A stretch of 64,000 nucleotides of DNA from Chloroflexota bacterium (GCA_009773005.1 WOUT01000003.1:20978-84977), one strand, 5' to 3'; counted from the stretch's first letter, positions 1 to 9,266 are shown. Notes: generated by a model from the sequence alone, not told the origin. Numbers and translations: made by a program.

Positions 1-1
1 C

Positions 2-85
2 GTGGAGGCGAGGTGGAGGATGTTGGAGGATTATGATGCAGGGATGAATTGGTTTTACCTATCGCAGTTTCGCATCACTACTTAA
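2..85 (+). CDS. C-terminal end of an upstream gene (partial)
   Basis: The frame starting at base 2 is open to a TAA at 83-85 and reads as a plausible protein tail (…WRMLEDYDAGMNWFYL…). Only about 27 residues lie in the window, so no family can be named. It could be chance. Confidence 0.25.
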   Translation: MEARWRMLEDYDAGMNWFYLSQFRITT

Positions 86-109
86 AACCTTCTTCGATTA
101 TCCAGGCGG

Positions 110-115
110 TATAAT
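110..115 (+). promoter_or_regulatory. -10 box placed for a leaderless transcript
   Basis: A perfect TATAAT ends 7 bases before the ATG at 123, so transcription would begin at or within a base or two of the start codon. No Shine-Dalgarno sequence lies between them. The -35 region is poor. Confidence 0.4.
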
Positions 116-122
116 CGCATTA

Positions 123-1370
123 ATGAAAATTATGAATATATTACGCCAGTTGGCTTTTTTTGTTTTTATTGCCCTGATCTTGACCCTGTCTGTTCCAACC
201 CTTTCAACCCCGTTGGAAAAAGCCAGAAAATTTACGCGGTCGGTTGAGTTTGATTATGTCTCTTGGACGCTGGATGCCTTACGCGTGAAATTTGGGCAGA
301 TCGGCATCAATCCCCGGCAGGTTCTTACACCGTTGCAGCAACATGCGGTCGTGATCAGGTATATCGAATTGACGAAGCAACTTGAGGAAGTTCAAGCAAG
401 GATCCAGCAAATTTATTCCGACCCGGAGGTCAATAATCCGGCAGAGAGCGCCCGAAATGAACTCGAGAAACAGGAGGACTTGCAGGGCGTTCTGACAAAC
501 CTCACACCTATTGCAGAATCACTCTTGCAGGCGCAGGTCAATGAAGTCATTGTAGAAATGGAAATCACGAGAATCGGAGACGTACTTCCGCCGGTGTTGT
601 TCCACACCTCTCCCTTGCCAAAGGCATTAATCGTCTCTCCGCGTGACAAGATCCAGCAGGACGTGAATGTTTCCTTGCTGGCAGATCTTACGTTGGAACA
701 AATCGCTCAACTGGAAACCGAAGTGGAAAAGGCAATGGGTTCATCCGCATTGGTTGTAGATGTGGGAGGGATAGGGGTCTACCCAACCATGGTGATGCGC
801 TCTTCCAACCTGACATGGATCACGGATGTGATCGCCCACGAATGGACGCACAATTACCTGACAATACACCCGCTGGGTCTAAGCTACGATAAAACCCCGG
901 AACTGCGGACGATGAATGAGACTACTGCTTCGATAGCAGGCAGCGAGATCAGCTACGAAATATTGCGCCAGTTTTATCCAGAACTTCTTGCTGTTCTACC
1001 TGCAGGTGAGAAAACGGATACGCTCTATGGGGCTGGAATGTCATTTGATTTTCGAGCTGAGATGCATAAGACACGGGTGCATGTTGACGAACTTCTCTCA
1101 CAAGGCAAAACTATTGAAGCGGAGCATTATATGGAGGAGCGCCGAGCGGTTTTTGTCAGTCGTGGTTATTTGATTCGACGGCTCAACCAGGCATACTTTG
1201 CATTTTACGGGGCTTATGCTGACCAGCCCGGTGGAGCCGCGGGTCAAGACCCGGTTGGTCCAGCCGTACGCGAATTGCGAGCCCAGAGCGGTTCATTGGC
1301 TGATTTCTTGCGGAAGATTTCACAAATGAACACCTTTGCAGAACTCGAAGCTGCAATCGCAGAAAATTAA
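123..1370 (+). CDS. Secreted or membrane-anchored HExxH protein, function unknown
   Basis: A hydrophobic N-terminal segment at about residues 6-27 looks like a signal peptide or anchor. A charged, probably coiled-coil stretch follows at about 70-115. The motif HEWTH (H239, H243) and a downstream Glu near 266 in NETTAS are what a gluzincin-type zinc protease would show (zinc ligands His, His, Glu). I do not recognise the exact family. The start has no ribosome binding site but sits just behind a TATAAT, suggesting leaderless expression. The gene is followed by a convergent zinc-ribbon gene. Metalloprotease activity is inferred from the motif only. Confidence 0.75.
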   Translation: MKIMNILRQLAFFVFIALILTLSVPTLSTPLEKARKFTRSVEFDYVSWTLDALRVKFGQIGINPRQVLTPLQQHAVVIRYIELTKQLEEVQARIQQIYSDPEVNNPAESARNELEKQEDLQGVLTNLTPIAESLLQAQVNEVIVEMEITRIGDVLPPVLFHTSPLPKALIVSPRDKIQQDVNVSLLADLTLEQIAQLETEVEKAMGSSALVVDVGGIGVYPTMVMRSSNLTWITDVIAHEWTHNYLTIHPLGLSYDKTPELRTMNETTASIAGSEISYEILRQFYPELLAVLPAGEKTDTLYGAGMSFDFRAEMHKTRVHVDELLSQGKTIEAEHYMEERRAVFVSRGYLIRRLNQAYFAFYGAYADQPGGAAGQDPVGPAVRELRAQSGSLADFLRKISQMNTFAELEAAIAEN

Positions 1371-1444
1371 TCTGGCCAGAGCAACCTTGATTTCCCTTTT
1401 TTACTTCCGATAGTTTTATTAAAGAACAAGAATACTGTAAGTAA

Positions 1445-1822
1445 TTAATCAGGTTCACTGTCAGAGGATAATTCTGGCAAGTCATGTTCGATTTGGTCCG
1501 GGGTTTGGCCCTTTTCCAGCCGGTCGACGACCTCGTCAAACTCACCTGGCAAGTCGGTTGCATCCATCCGGGATTGCATCTCTTTCATCATTCTTCCAAG
1601 CGCTCTTGGGTCTTCATCCAGTGCATCAAGGTTGGCAGGATCTGCCAATTTGGCCAATCTGGACTGGTCTCCAAGAGAAAATCGCACGTTTCTAATTATT
1701 CGTGATATTTTGGTTGAAGAACAGGCAGGGCAGGCGCTCTTATAAAGGTCATATTCCGTAAAAGTAAGGAATTTTTCAAACCTTTTTTGGCAATTCCCGC
1801 AGCGAAATTCGTAAACAGGCAT
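1445..1822 (-). CDS. FmdB-family zinc ribbon protein
   Basis: The N-terminus MPVYEFRCGNC is the classic FmdB/CxxC_CXXC_SSSS start. Cys8 and Cys11 pair with Cys31 and Cys34 to form one zinc ribbon. The remaining two thirds are acidic and low in complexity. I chose the ATG at 1822, not the upstream one at 1867, because family members begin exactly at MPxYE. FmdB proteins are presumed regulators, but their role is not firmly known. The gene is divergent from the guanylate-kinase-like gene about 90 bases away. Confidence 0.88.
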   Translation of the reverse strand: MPVYEFRCGNCQKRFEKFLTFTEYDLYKSACPACSSTKISRIIRNVRFSLGDQSRLAKLADPANLDALDEDPRALGRMMKEMQSRMDATDLPGEFDEVVDRLEKGQTPDQIEHDLPELSSDSEPD

Positions 1823-1912
1823 TAATCCCTCAACAAAAAAACCAATATTATCCATTATAATCCTCACTTGTAAGAACTTCGTTAATTCTGCTGCGTTTGA
1901 ATAAGGAACTGC

Positions 1913-2536
1913 ATGGAATCAGAAGCGCTGACATTTGATCTATACCATCCTAAACCATTGCTAATCGTTATTTCTGGTACTTCCGGTATCGGCAAGGACG
2001 CGGTACTTAAAGGGTTAAAAAAACGAGACCTGCCTTTGCATTTTGTAATAACTGCCACCAGTCGTGCTCCTCGGGCTGATGAAGTGGATGGCAAGGACTA
2101 TTTCTTTTTCATGAGGGAAGATTTTGAGAAGCGCATTGAGCGCGGCGAATTCATTGAATACGCACTGGTATACGATGATTACAAAGGGGCTCCTCGCTGG
2201 CAAATCGATGACGCTTTGAAGAGCGGTCGCGATGTGATCCTGCGGGTGGATGTACAGGGCGCCGCAACATATCGGCGGCTCTATCCCGAAGCCGTTCTTA
2301 TTTTCTTGATCCCCAATACCGCTGAAGAGTGGTATGGCAGATTAAAAGCACGTAATACTGAAACTCCTGAAAACCTCAAGGTTCGCATAGAAATGGCCAA
2401 AGAAGAAGTAAAACAGATTGGAATCTTTGATTATGTTGTCATCAATGCAGACCACTTGCTTGAGAAAGCAGTTGACGATATTATCGCTATTATTAATGTT
2501 GAACATCATAAGGTTCACCACAGAAAGTTGATCTAA
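1913..2536 (+). CDS. gmk: Guanylate kinase-like protein with GKD P-loop
   Basis: It resembles guanylate kinase (GMP + ATP to GDP + ADP) at about the usual 207 residues. The GMP-binding features are present: SRAPRADEVDGKDYFF (Arg, Arg, Glu), GEFIEY and DVQG. The P-loop at residues 22-29 is GTSGIGKD: Asp replaces the Ser/Thr that normally follows Lys and helps hold Mg. GKD is the form found in PhnN (ribose 1,5-bisphosphate phosphokinase), a related family. YGTP of normal Gmk is here YKGAP. Gmk is the best call; a PhnN-like or altered kinase is the alternative. The stop codon directly abuts the next start, so the two genes are probably co-transcribed. Confidence 0.72.
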   Translation: MESEALTFDLYHPKPLLIVISGTSGIGKDAVLKGLKKRDLPLHFVITATSRAPRADEVDGKDYFFFMREDFEKRIERGEFIEYALVYDDYKGAPRWQIDDALKSGRDVILRVDVQGAATYRRLYPEAVLIFLIPNTAEEWYGRLKARNTETPENLKVRIEMAKEEVKQIGIFDYVVINADHLLEKAVDDIIAIINVEHHKVHHRKLI

Positions 2537-3316
2537 ATGACTTTGCAATCACCAGATTCTAACGCTCCTGCCCAACCTGGCGAGGCGCGGGTACCTGTTA
2601 CGCTGAAGGCCGTGATCAAAAAACCGACTGTAACTTATGTAATCCTGGCTGTTACAATCTCGATATACGGGTTGCAGTACCTCTCTCAAGCCCTGACAGG
2701 CGGGGCGTATGATTTGCCGTTCTTTTTGGGGGGAAAGATCAATGAGTTCATCTTAAAAGGTGAAATCTGGCGTCTGATCACCCCGGTCTTGCTGCACGGC
2801 AGCTTGATGCATATTGCATTCAATATGTACGCTTTATTTTCTATCGGTCCCTCGCTGGAGCGGCATTATGGGCATTCTCGTTTTTTGATGCTCTATTTAA
2901 TCGGTGGTTTTGCAGGTAACGCGCTTTCTTTCGTTCTATCTCCGAATCCATCACTTGGAGCCTCAACTGCGGTTTTTGGTCTGGTAGCTGCCGAGGCGGT
3001 TTTCATCTTCAAGAACAGGAATCTTTTTGGAAACCGGGCACGATCCATGTTGATGAACCTTGGTCTGATCATTATTGTAAATCTTGCATTGGGGTTAAGT
3101 GCGGGTTCAGGTATTGACAACTGGGGGCATCTTGGAGGATTAGCGGGCGGATTGATCTTTGCCTGGGAGGCCGGCCCATTATACAAGATCCAAACTGGCG
3201 GCGCAACAGGTTACGAATTGCTGGATTCGAAGTCGCGCGAACAAGTTTGGTGGGGTGTTATGCTTTCAGCTGGACTTTTTACAGCCGTAGTAATTGGCAG
3301 GCTGCTGGTTAAATAA
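2537..3316 (+). CDS. Rhomboid family intramembrane serine protease
   Basis: A polytopic membrane protein of 259 aa. It shows the rhomboid HGSLMHIAFNMYALF segment with the conserved Asn, the GAST catalytic-serine motif (Ser near residue 142) and the GHLGGLAGG helix (catalytic His near 197). Rhomboids cleave transmembrane substrates within the bilayer. The N-terminal 30 residues are cytosolic and proline-rich. Its ATG begins at the base after the upstream stop, implying translational coupling with the kinase-like gene. The transcript ends at a strong hairpin. Confidence 0.92.
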   Translation: MTLQSPDSNAPAQPGEARVPVTLKAVIKKPTVTYVILAVTISIYGLQYLSQALTGGAYDLPFFLGGKINEFILKGEIWRLITPVLLHGSLMHIAFNMYALFSIGPSLERHYGHSRFLMLYLIGGFAGNALSFVLSPNPSLGASTAVFGLVAAEAVFIFKNRNLFGNRARSMLMNLGLIIIVNLALGLSAGSGIDNWGHLGGLAGGLIFAWEAGPLYKIQTGGATGYELLDSKSREQVWWGVMLSAGLFTAVVIGRLLVK

Positions 3317-3317
3317 T

Positions 3318-3350
3318 AAAACAGGTGGAAATTAATCTCCACCTGTTTTT
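3318..3350 (+). terminator. Intrinsic terminator after the rhomboid gene
   Basis: Stem AAACAGGTGGA / TCCACCTGTTT with an 8-base loop, ending in a T run. The A-rich 5' side means it may also serve the convergent lipoprotein gene. Confidence 0.85.
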
Positions 3351-3365
3351 GAAGTTTGATATAAC

Positions 3366-4145
3366 TCAGGGTTCGCTGATCTCCATCCAATTGATATAAA
3401 CTTTCACCGGATAGTTTTCATAAGAAGAAACACCAATGCCCACTTGACCTTCCTTCAGGTCTTTGTGTTCAACCGTTCTGGTTTTCACTCCGTTGATGTA
3501 GAGGGTCAGTTCGTTTCCCTGACAGATGGCTGTGTATATGTTTGTGTCTCTTCCCATTTTGATTGCCGTGGATCCTCCATCATAGAGGGTTAAATAACCC
3601 TTGGCGATAACGTTATCGTAATAGGCGATAAACCATTCGCCATCATTTTCAATATTGAACTCGTACCAGCCAAGGTCTTCGCTATAGCGGCAAACCATGG
3701 TCACTGAGTTGTTATTACTGCCCATATTCTCTGCTTCAATGTCGATGCGTACATCCGTGTAGGTGAAAGGATCGTATGTAACATATGGCCAAATATAATC
3801 GCCGTTGAGGTCAAATTTTAACTTTCCATTTTCATAGCGAAGATCCATCTTTTTTTCATCGCCACGCTGCAACCAATATGAGTAGTTATCCATATCGGTG
3901 TCGAATTCTTCAACAAAAAAGGCGGGTGGTTCAGTTACAGACGGCTCGGCGGGGGCTTCGGTGGGGACAACTATTGGGGCTTCGGTTGGGGCGTTAACGA
4001 AAGTTTCTGGTGTTGCCGTCACCACTATTACCTTAGGTTCTTCTGTTTTGGTTGTGTCGCCACCCAGCGAAAAACCGCAGGCGGATCCGACAATGAGAAT
4101 AAAAGCAGAGATCAATATGAGCGGGTAAAACACATTTTTCTTCAT
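3366..4145 (-). CDS. Lipoprotein with concanavalin-like (LamG/DUF1080-type) domain
   Basis: A signal peptide with lipobox VGSAC places a lipidated Cys at residue 23. A linker rich in Thr, Pro, Ala and Val spans about residues 30-75. The C-terminal 180 residues (FDTDMDNYSYWLQRGD… NELTLYINGVKTRTVEHKDL… GQVGIGVSSYENYPVKVYINWMEI) have the look of a beta-sandwich concanavalin-like domain, often carbohydrate- or surface-binding. I chose the ATG at 4145 because GGAAAGGA lies just upstream. The longer frame starts with TTG. No ligand can be named. Confidence 0.8.
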   Translation of the reverse strand: MKKNVFYPLILISAFILIVGSACGFSLGGDTTKTEEPKVIVVTATPETFVNAPTEAPIVVPTEAPAEPSVTEPPAFFVEEFDTDMDNYSYWLQRGDEKKMDLRYENGKLKFDLNGDYIWPYVTYDPFTYTDVRIDIEAENMGSNNNSVTMVCRYSEDLGWYEFNIENDGEWFIAYYDNVIAKGYLTLYDGGSTAIKMGRDTNIYTAICQGNELTLYINGVKTRTVEHKDLKEGQVGIGVSSYENYPVKVYINWMEISEP

Positions 4146-4258
4146 GATTGTCCTTTCCAAAGCTGGCTAATAAATACCAAACTGATAAAAATTATACGTA
4201 TATCATAGAGAATAATTCGTATTAATGCAAGCAGGAAAGTAAGCGTGATTGAGAAAAA

Positions 4259-5449
4259 CTATACCCCGCCAGGACCGTAAAAAGCTGGATCTGTAGGGGT
4301 TTTTCCGGATGGGTCCCAAACGTAGACATAATCGCCATCTTGCGCCCAATCAAAAAGCCAGTGCGCATCTGCCACCGAAAGGTTGACGCATCCATGCGAC
4401 CGTTGGTAGCCAAATAATGTATTCCAGTAAGCGCCGTGCAAGGCGCGCGCCTGGTCATAATACTGGATAAAGGGAACGTCTTCAAGGTAGTAATAATCAG
4501 ATCGATCGGCCTCAAAAGCGCCTCGCATGTATTCATTGACCAATCTTTTGTAAATGGTAAAAACACCAGGCTGCGTGAAGAAGGGGTCCACACCGGTTGA
4601 AATGAGGGTCGCAAAAACGATGCGATCTTTTTCGTGGACGATGAGGACCTGCTCATAGAGATTGACCTCGATCCACCTGTCTGATTCAACGCCAGCAGGT
4701 TTTTCATAGTTAGGTATCACCCGGCTGACAAAGCGGTGATCTATCCATTCGTCAGGACCAACCATCACCCATTCAATTTTATTTTCGATTTTTGAATCGT
4801 AAATTCGCACAAGGTTGTAACGGGAGTAAAGGTTGTCAGTTTCTACTGAAGAGTAACTGGGTCCTTTTCTTGAAGTGGTCTCTGACAGGATCCATCCAAA
4901 CGGGATCTTTGGGTTTTCTTTAAACAAAAAGCCTTGAAAGTATTGAATGCCTATCTTTGTGATAACATCAGCGCTGATCCATTCCGAAGTGGAGGTTTGG
5001 TAGAAAACCCCTTTTTCAGTTGAAATTTTCTGGAGAAGGGAGACATATTTGGTTTTACCCAGTCCCAATTTATTGGTGGGGTGATTGGCGAGCGCGTCTT
5101 CGATGGTGGCATAGAGGGGAACCTCTTCGTTGGATACCCTGGCATACGCAAACGGGATATTGTTAAGTTCAAAAGGCGGTTTGGTGATGTACAATGGTTG
5201 TGCTGGATAGGTAATGCCGATCTGACCGAGTTCATCCAAACGTTTTGCAGGTCCAGCCAGTACGCAATCTACACCGGAAAAGGGGTCCAGGCCACCGGGA
5301 AGGCATAAAGCATCAGTAGCGTTCAAGTAATCGATAGGGTTATTGGCAGAAACTGGCACTGGCATAATACTAAAAGCCGTAACCAGAATTGCGAGCAGAA
5401 AGACGCCAATAATAAGCTTATTTTTTTTCAATTCTATATCCTTGTACAT
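4259..5449 (-). CDS. L,D-transpeptidase (YkuD domain), secreted
   Basis: An N-terminal hydrophobic segment (about residues 12-32) acts as a signal or anchor. The C-terminal YkuD domain carries HGAYWN and the catalytic motif SHGCVNLS (Ser351, Cys354). These enzymes make 3-3 peptidoglycan cross-links or attach proteins to the wall, using Cys as nucleophile. The central part (about 80-240), with two repeat-like stretches, may be SH3-like. The gene stands alone between a convergently ended neighbour cluster and the GNAT gene. Confidence 0.92.
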   Translation of the reverse strand: MYKDIELKKNKLIIGVFLLAILVTAFSIMPVPVSANNPIDYLNATDALCLPGGLDPFSGVDCVLAGPAKRLDELGQIGITYPAQPLYITKPPFELNNIPFAYARVSNEEVPLYATIEDALANHPTNKLGLGKTKYVSLLQKISTEKGVFYQTSTSEWISADVITKIGIQYFQGFLFKENPKIPFGWILSETTSRKGPSYSSVETDNLYSRYNLVRIYDSKIENKIEWVMVGPDEWIDHRFVSRVIPNYEKPAGVESDRWIEVNLYEQVLIVHEKDRIVFATLISTGVDPFFTQPGVFTIYKRLVNEYMRGAFEADRSDYYYLEDVPFIQYYDQARALHGAYWNTLFGYQRSHGCVNLSVADAHWLFDWAQDGDYVYVWDPSGKTPTDPAFYGPGGV

Positions 5450-5506
5450 CAGACAAATTTAACCTTAGTTTATCTTATTATCTAACAAATTAACAACCCA
5501 AACTAT

Positions 5507-5983
5507 TTAAAGTTGCTTACTTAAGAAAATTTCATCTCGAATCGGGATACCATTTTCACCAATGTGCGGGATGGAAGATTTGATTGCGCGTGCCAATTCA
5601 ACAGCGTTTGGGTGAACCTCGGTGATTACATAGCCTTGGTTATGGTAAAACTTTAGTGCGTTTAAATTATCATTGGTTGTTGCAATCCAACAAGACTGAC
5701 ATCCATTGAGACGTGCTTCGTTTTCCACTTTATTCAACAAAGCATGACTAATTCCTTTAGAAGGGTAAATGCTGTTTAGTGTGATGACTTCACATTTACT
5801 ATTTATGATTTTGTAGGTAATCAAGCCTACCACTGACTCATCGTCTACGGCTTTATATCCGGGGAGTTCGCCAGGAAGGTAAACCTCGCCGTGAACAACA
5901 ACGAACGGATCTCCCCATTCGTGCTTGATCATTTTCTGTACCCACTCATGATCTGTGGTTTCAAGAGGGGAGATTGTTAGCAT
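5507..5983 (-). CDS. GNAT family N-acetyltransferase
   Basis: 158 aa with the acetyl-CoA-binding layout of GNAT proteins: a strand around VITLNSIYPSKGISHALLNKVE and the following WIATTNDNLNALKFYHNQGY motif near residues 100-120. The substrate is unknown. It ends 7 bases downstream of the cysteine-cluster gene on the same strand, so they form a two-gene operon. Confidence 0.85.
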   Translation of the reverse strand: MLTISPLETTDHEWVQKMIKHEWGDPFVVVHGEVYLPGELPGYKAVDDESVVGLITYKIINSKCEVITLNSIYPSKGISHALLNKVENEARLNGCQSCWIATTNDNLNALKFYHNQGYVITEVHPNAVELARAIKSSIPHIGENGIPIRDEIFLSKQL

Positions 5984-5990
5984 CTTTGGA

Positions 5991-6605
5991 TTATTCTCTT
6001 TTTGGTTTCGCCTTTTGTTTAGCGATTTCTTTCATGGCATTGAAACCTTTGTTACCCAATAAATATTTCAGTTCGGGTTCGAAAGTTTCAATAAACGGGA
6101 TGGGATGATCCGCCGGGATCAGGCAGCTACCCTGTTCATTGATCAGGGAGTCGAGGTCATCGACAGTAAGACGCCCCTTGTCATCTAGATCTATGGGGTG
6201 CAGGATGCAGTAAAAAGGTTTAAACCGCCACGGGTGGAAATTGTTTGCCATTGCGGCAACTTGTAAAATACACTTGCCATCTTCACGCCAAAAAACGCAA
6301 GCGGTTTCGCCGTAATGGTTTGGAGAGGGTTCAATCGCGGTGTGGATCACTTTTCCGCTTGGGCTGTGTTTGTCAAAATCTTCTACAGGAACAAACCACT
6401 CACCGGGGTTTTGCGCGGTTTCTGGCATATGCGGCATGATCAATTTGGCATTGGACACAATATCTGCTACCTCGCGCGGATCAACCCAAACGCCAAACAC
6501 ACAACATGCTCCTTTGCATTCTTCAAGACGACAGCGTTGCACGGGTTCGGCATCAAACATGCGCGGATTGATACGGTTTTCAATCAAATTCTTAAGTTCA
6601 CTCAT
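5991..6605 (-). CDS. DUF3109/YkgJ-like cysteine cluster protein
   Basis: The protein has CRLEECKGACC near the N-terminus, then CVFW, CILQ and FYCILHPI. This spacing of cysteines is typical of DUF3109/YkgJ-type proteins, which are thought to bind zinc or an Fe-S cluster. No enzymatic role is established. I prefer ATG 6605 (MSELKNL…). ATG 6638 is possible and would add 11 residues; neither has a strong Shine-Dalgarno sequence. Confidence 0.8.
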   Translation of the reverse strand: MSELKNLIENRINPRMFDAEPVQRCRLEECKGACCVFGVWVDPREVADIVSNAKLIMPHMPETAQNPGEWFVPVEDFDKHSPSGKVIHTAIEPSPNHYGETACVFWREDGKCILQVAAMANNFHPWRFKPFYCILHPIDLDDKGRLTVDDLDSLINEQGSCLIPADHPIPFIETFEPELKYLLGNKGFNAMKEIAKQKAKPKRE

Positions 6606-6725
6606 GACAGAAATTGTACCATCTCCGAGACAGGTCATATAAGCAAGTCACTTTTCATTTATAGTTTTTAAATTAGTGTAAAATCATGTAGGGGCTGAAA
6701 ACTACTTTTCAAAAGGAGGTCTCAT

Positions 6726-7667
6726 ATGTCTGCATGGAAAGTTTTGATTACCGATGGTCTTGATTCGAACGGAATTGACGTCATAAAGAAATCTGCTGAA
6801 GTAGACGAGCAATCCGGAATCTCGGCGGAAGATTTATTGAAAGTTGTTGGGGGTTATGACGCCTTGATTGTGCGGGGACGCACCAAAGTTACTCCCGCTG
6901 TCTTTGATGCTGGCACAAAGTTGAAAGTGGTTGGCCGAGCCGGCGTTGGTGTAGATAATATCGATCTAGCTGCCGCCAAGGACCACAAAGTTACAGTTGT
7001 TAACTCCCCGCTCGCCACCACTATTGCAGTGGCTGAATTAACACTCGGCTTGATGTTGAGTGCGGTGCGTGAAATCGCACGCGCAGATGCAACCATGAAA
7101 GCTGGAAAATGGTTAAAGAAAGAGTTTGAAGGCGCCGAACTCAGCGGTAAAACGCTAGGCGTGATCGGCTTTGGACGAATCGGCGCTGCTGTAGCAAAGC
7201 GCGCCGCGGCTTTTGATATGAAGATTTTAGGCTATGATCCATTGATCCAGGCTGACGAAATTGCAAAAAGAGGTGGTGATCCAGTTAGCATGGATGACCT
7301 GCTCAAGCAGTCAGACATGATCACCATGCATTTGCCGTTGACGGCTGACACTAGGAATATGCTTAACCAGCAGGCATTTGCCATGATGAAACAGGGTGTC
7401 TATATAATCTGTGCAGCGCGCGGCGGAGTGATCGACGAAGCTGCCCTATTGGATGCTTTGAACAGCGGGAAGGTTGCCGGCGCCGCCCTGGATGTGTTTG
7501 CGACAGAGCCCCCGGGCCTGACCGATCTTGTCAGTCACCCCAAGGTTGTGGAGACTCCGCATGTGGGCGCCCAAACTGTAGAAGCGCAAGCTCGAGCCGC
7601 CAATGACATTGCAGAAGAAATACTGGCTGCTTTAAATGATAAACCCTTGCGATGGAAAGTTGTGTAA
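6726..7667 (+). CDS. serA: D-3-phosphoglycerate dehydrogenase, short form
   Basis: It oxidises 3-phosphoglycerate to 3-phosphohydroxypyruvate, the first step of serine synthesis, using NAD. At 313 aa it has only the catalytic and nucleotide-binding domains, with no ACT or intervening domain, so it is not expected to be serine-inhibited through ACT. Visible marks: GRAGVGVDNID, the Rossmann motif GFGRIG at about 146-151, catalytic Arg in CAARGGVID (about 231), the acidic residue in LDVFATEPP, and His in TPHVGAQ (about 279). A near-perfect AAAGGAGGT lies upstream of ATG 6726. A class V aminotransferase at 18.8 kb could carry out the next type of step. Confidence 0.92.
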   Translation: MSAWKVLITDGLDSNGIDVIKKSAEVDEQSGISAEDLLKVVGGYDALIVRGRTKVTPAVFDAGTKLKVVGRAGVGVDNIDLAAAKDHKVTVVNSPLATTIAVAELTLGLMLSAVREIARADATMKAGKWLKKEFEGAELSGKTLGVIGFGRIGAAVAKRAAAFDMKILGYDPLIQADEIAKRGGDPVSMDDLLKQSDMITMHLPLTADTRNMLNQQAFAMMKQGVYIICAARGGVIDEAALLDALNSGKVAGAALDVFATEPPGLTDLVSHPKVVETPHVGAQTVEAQARAANDIAEEILAALNDKPLRWKVV

Positions 7668-7695
7668 GAAATCTCTCGTATTATAAGGCTGAATT

Positions 7696-9198
7696 ATGAA
7701 TCAAAAACTTGAGAAGTTTAAGCAGATCATTGCAGAGGTCACTGACCTCGGGCGCGCTGAAGCGCTGCTTGGATGGGACCAGCAAGTTAACATGCCAAAA
7801 GGCGGAGCAGAAGACCGTGGCAACATTCTTGAAACCATCGCCGGGATCTCCCATAAGAAATTCACTTCATCAGAGACTGGTGAATTGCTGGAAGACTTAA
7901 AACTCTATGCAGAGACCCTTGACCCAAAATCGGATGACGCATGCTTGATCAAACGCATGGCGCATGATTATGAAAAGCGTACCAAGGTGCCTTCAAAATG
8001 GGTGGAAGAATTCGCCAAAGTAACCACAATTTCGCAAGGGGTTTGGGAGGAAGCCAAATCTGAGAACAAGTTCACTCTCTTCCAGCCTCATCTCGAGAAG
8101 GTAATGGAATTACGGAGAGAATATGCAGATTTCTTCAAGCCGTACGATCATGTATATGATCCGTTGCTTGATGATTTCGAACCGGGTTTAAAAACCAGGG
8201 AAGTTCAAGACATTTTTGGCAAACTGCGCCCTCAGCAAGTTGAGTTATTAAAAGCGATCGCGGCCAAACCAATGATTGATGATTCATTCTTGCATATCTC
8301 GTATGCTGACCAGGGTCAATGGGATTTTGGAGTGGATGTAATCACCCGATTTGGTTATGACTGGAACCGTGGACGGCAGGATAAATCGGTGCATCCTTTC
8401 ACAACTGGATTCGGCATCGGGGACATCCGAATCACGACCCGATTTGACCCGGACCGCGCTGCCTCTGCATTATTCAGCACCATGCATGAAGCCGGTCACG
8501 CCATGTATGAACAGGGTGTCAGTGAGACCTTGCGCCGCACTCCTCTGGCGAACGGCGCATCAATGGCTGTGCATGAATCCCAATCCCGCATGTGGGAAAA
8601 CCTGGTTGGCCGCTCAAAAGTATTCTGGAAGTTCTTCTACCCGCGTTTGGTTAAGATCTTCCCACAGCAGCTTGGAAATGTAAGTATGGAAAACTTCTAC
8701 AAGGGGATCAATAAAGTTGAACCTTCCTTGATCCGTGTTGAAGCCGATGAAGCGACATATAACCTGCATGTGATGTTGCGGCTTGAATTGGAAATCGCCC
8801 TATTGGAAGGCACCTTGAAAGTGAAGGACCTCCCTGAAGCTTGGAATACACGCATGAAGGAATACCTTGGCGTCGTCCCGCCTAATGACCGTGAGGGTGT
8901 GCTGCAGGATGTGCATTGGTCTGGCGGTATGATCGGTTACTTCCCGACCTACGCGCTCGGCAATCTGGTTTCGGCGCAACTATGGGAGAAGATCAACCAG
9001 GATATCCCGAACCTGGAAAGCCAAATCGAGCAAGGTAAATTTGACGAATTGCTTGGCTGGCTGCACACAAAAATCCATTGCCACGGAGCGAAGTTCGAAC
9101 CGCAGACCCTGGTGAAAGAAGTGACTGGCTCCATAATTACTCCGGAACCCTATATGCGCTATTTGAAATCAAAATACAGCGAAATCTACAATTTATAA
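7696..9198 (+). CDS. Carboxypeptidase Taq-type metallopeptidase (M32)
   Basis: A 500-aa cytosolic zinc carboxypeptidase of family M32, which removes C-terminal residues broadly except Pro. The zinc motif HEAGH lies near residue 264 (TMHEAGHAMYEQGV), with the third ligand Glu in the following HESQSRMWEN segment. The signatures FTTGFGIGDIRITTRF and GMIGYFPTYALGN are also characteristic. Length and order match the family. The gene starts 28 bases after serA and ends at a strong terminator, so serA and this gene probably share a transcript. Confidence 0.94.
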   Translation: MNQKLEKFKQIIAEVTDLGRAEALLGWDQQVNMPKGGAEDRGNILETIAGISHKKFTSSETGELLEDLKLYAETLDPKSDDACLIKRMAHDYEKRTKVPSKWVEEFAKVTTISQGVWEEAKSENKFTLFQPHLEKVMELRREYADFFKPYDHVYDPLLDDFEPGLKTREVQDIFGKLRPQQVELLKAIAAKPMIDDSFLHISYADQGQWDFGVDVITRFGYDWNRGRQDKSVHPFTTGFGIGDIRITTRFDPDRAASALFSTMHEAGHAMYEQGVSETLRRTPLANGASMAVHESQSRMWENLVGRSKVFWKFFYPRLVKIFPQQLGNVSMENFYKGINKVEPSLIRVEADEATYNLHVMLRLELEIALLEGTLKVKDLPEAWNTRMKEYLGVVPPNDREGVLQDVHWSGGMIGYFPTYALGNLVSAQLWEKINQDIPNLESQIEQGKFDELLGWLHTKIHCHGAKFEPQTLVKEVTGSIITPEPYMRYLKSKYSEIYNL

Positions 9199-9211
9199 AT
9201 TAACTTGAATT

Positions 9212-9245
9212 AACAGGTCTTGCGGAAAAAGCAAGGCCTGTTTTC
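9212..9245 (+). terminator. Intrinsic terminator after M32 peptidase
   Basis: Stem AACAGGTCTTGC / GCAAGGCCTGTT with a GGAAAAA loop, then TTTT. Confidence 0.85.
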
Positions 9246-9266
9246 ATTTTGATGTAAAATTCATTC

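Noticed and set aside
4222..4707. Serine-rich 161-aa minus-strand ORF
   Set aside because: Out-of-frame shadow of the L,D-transpeptidase gene.
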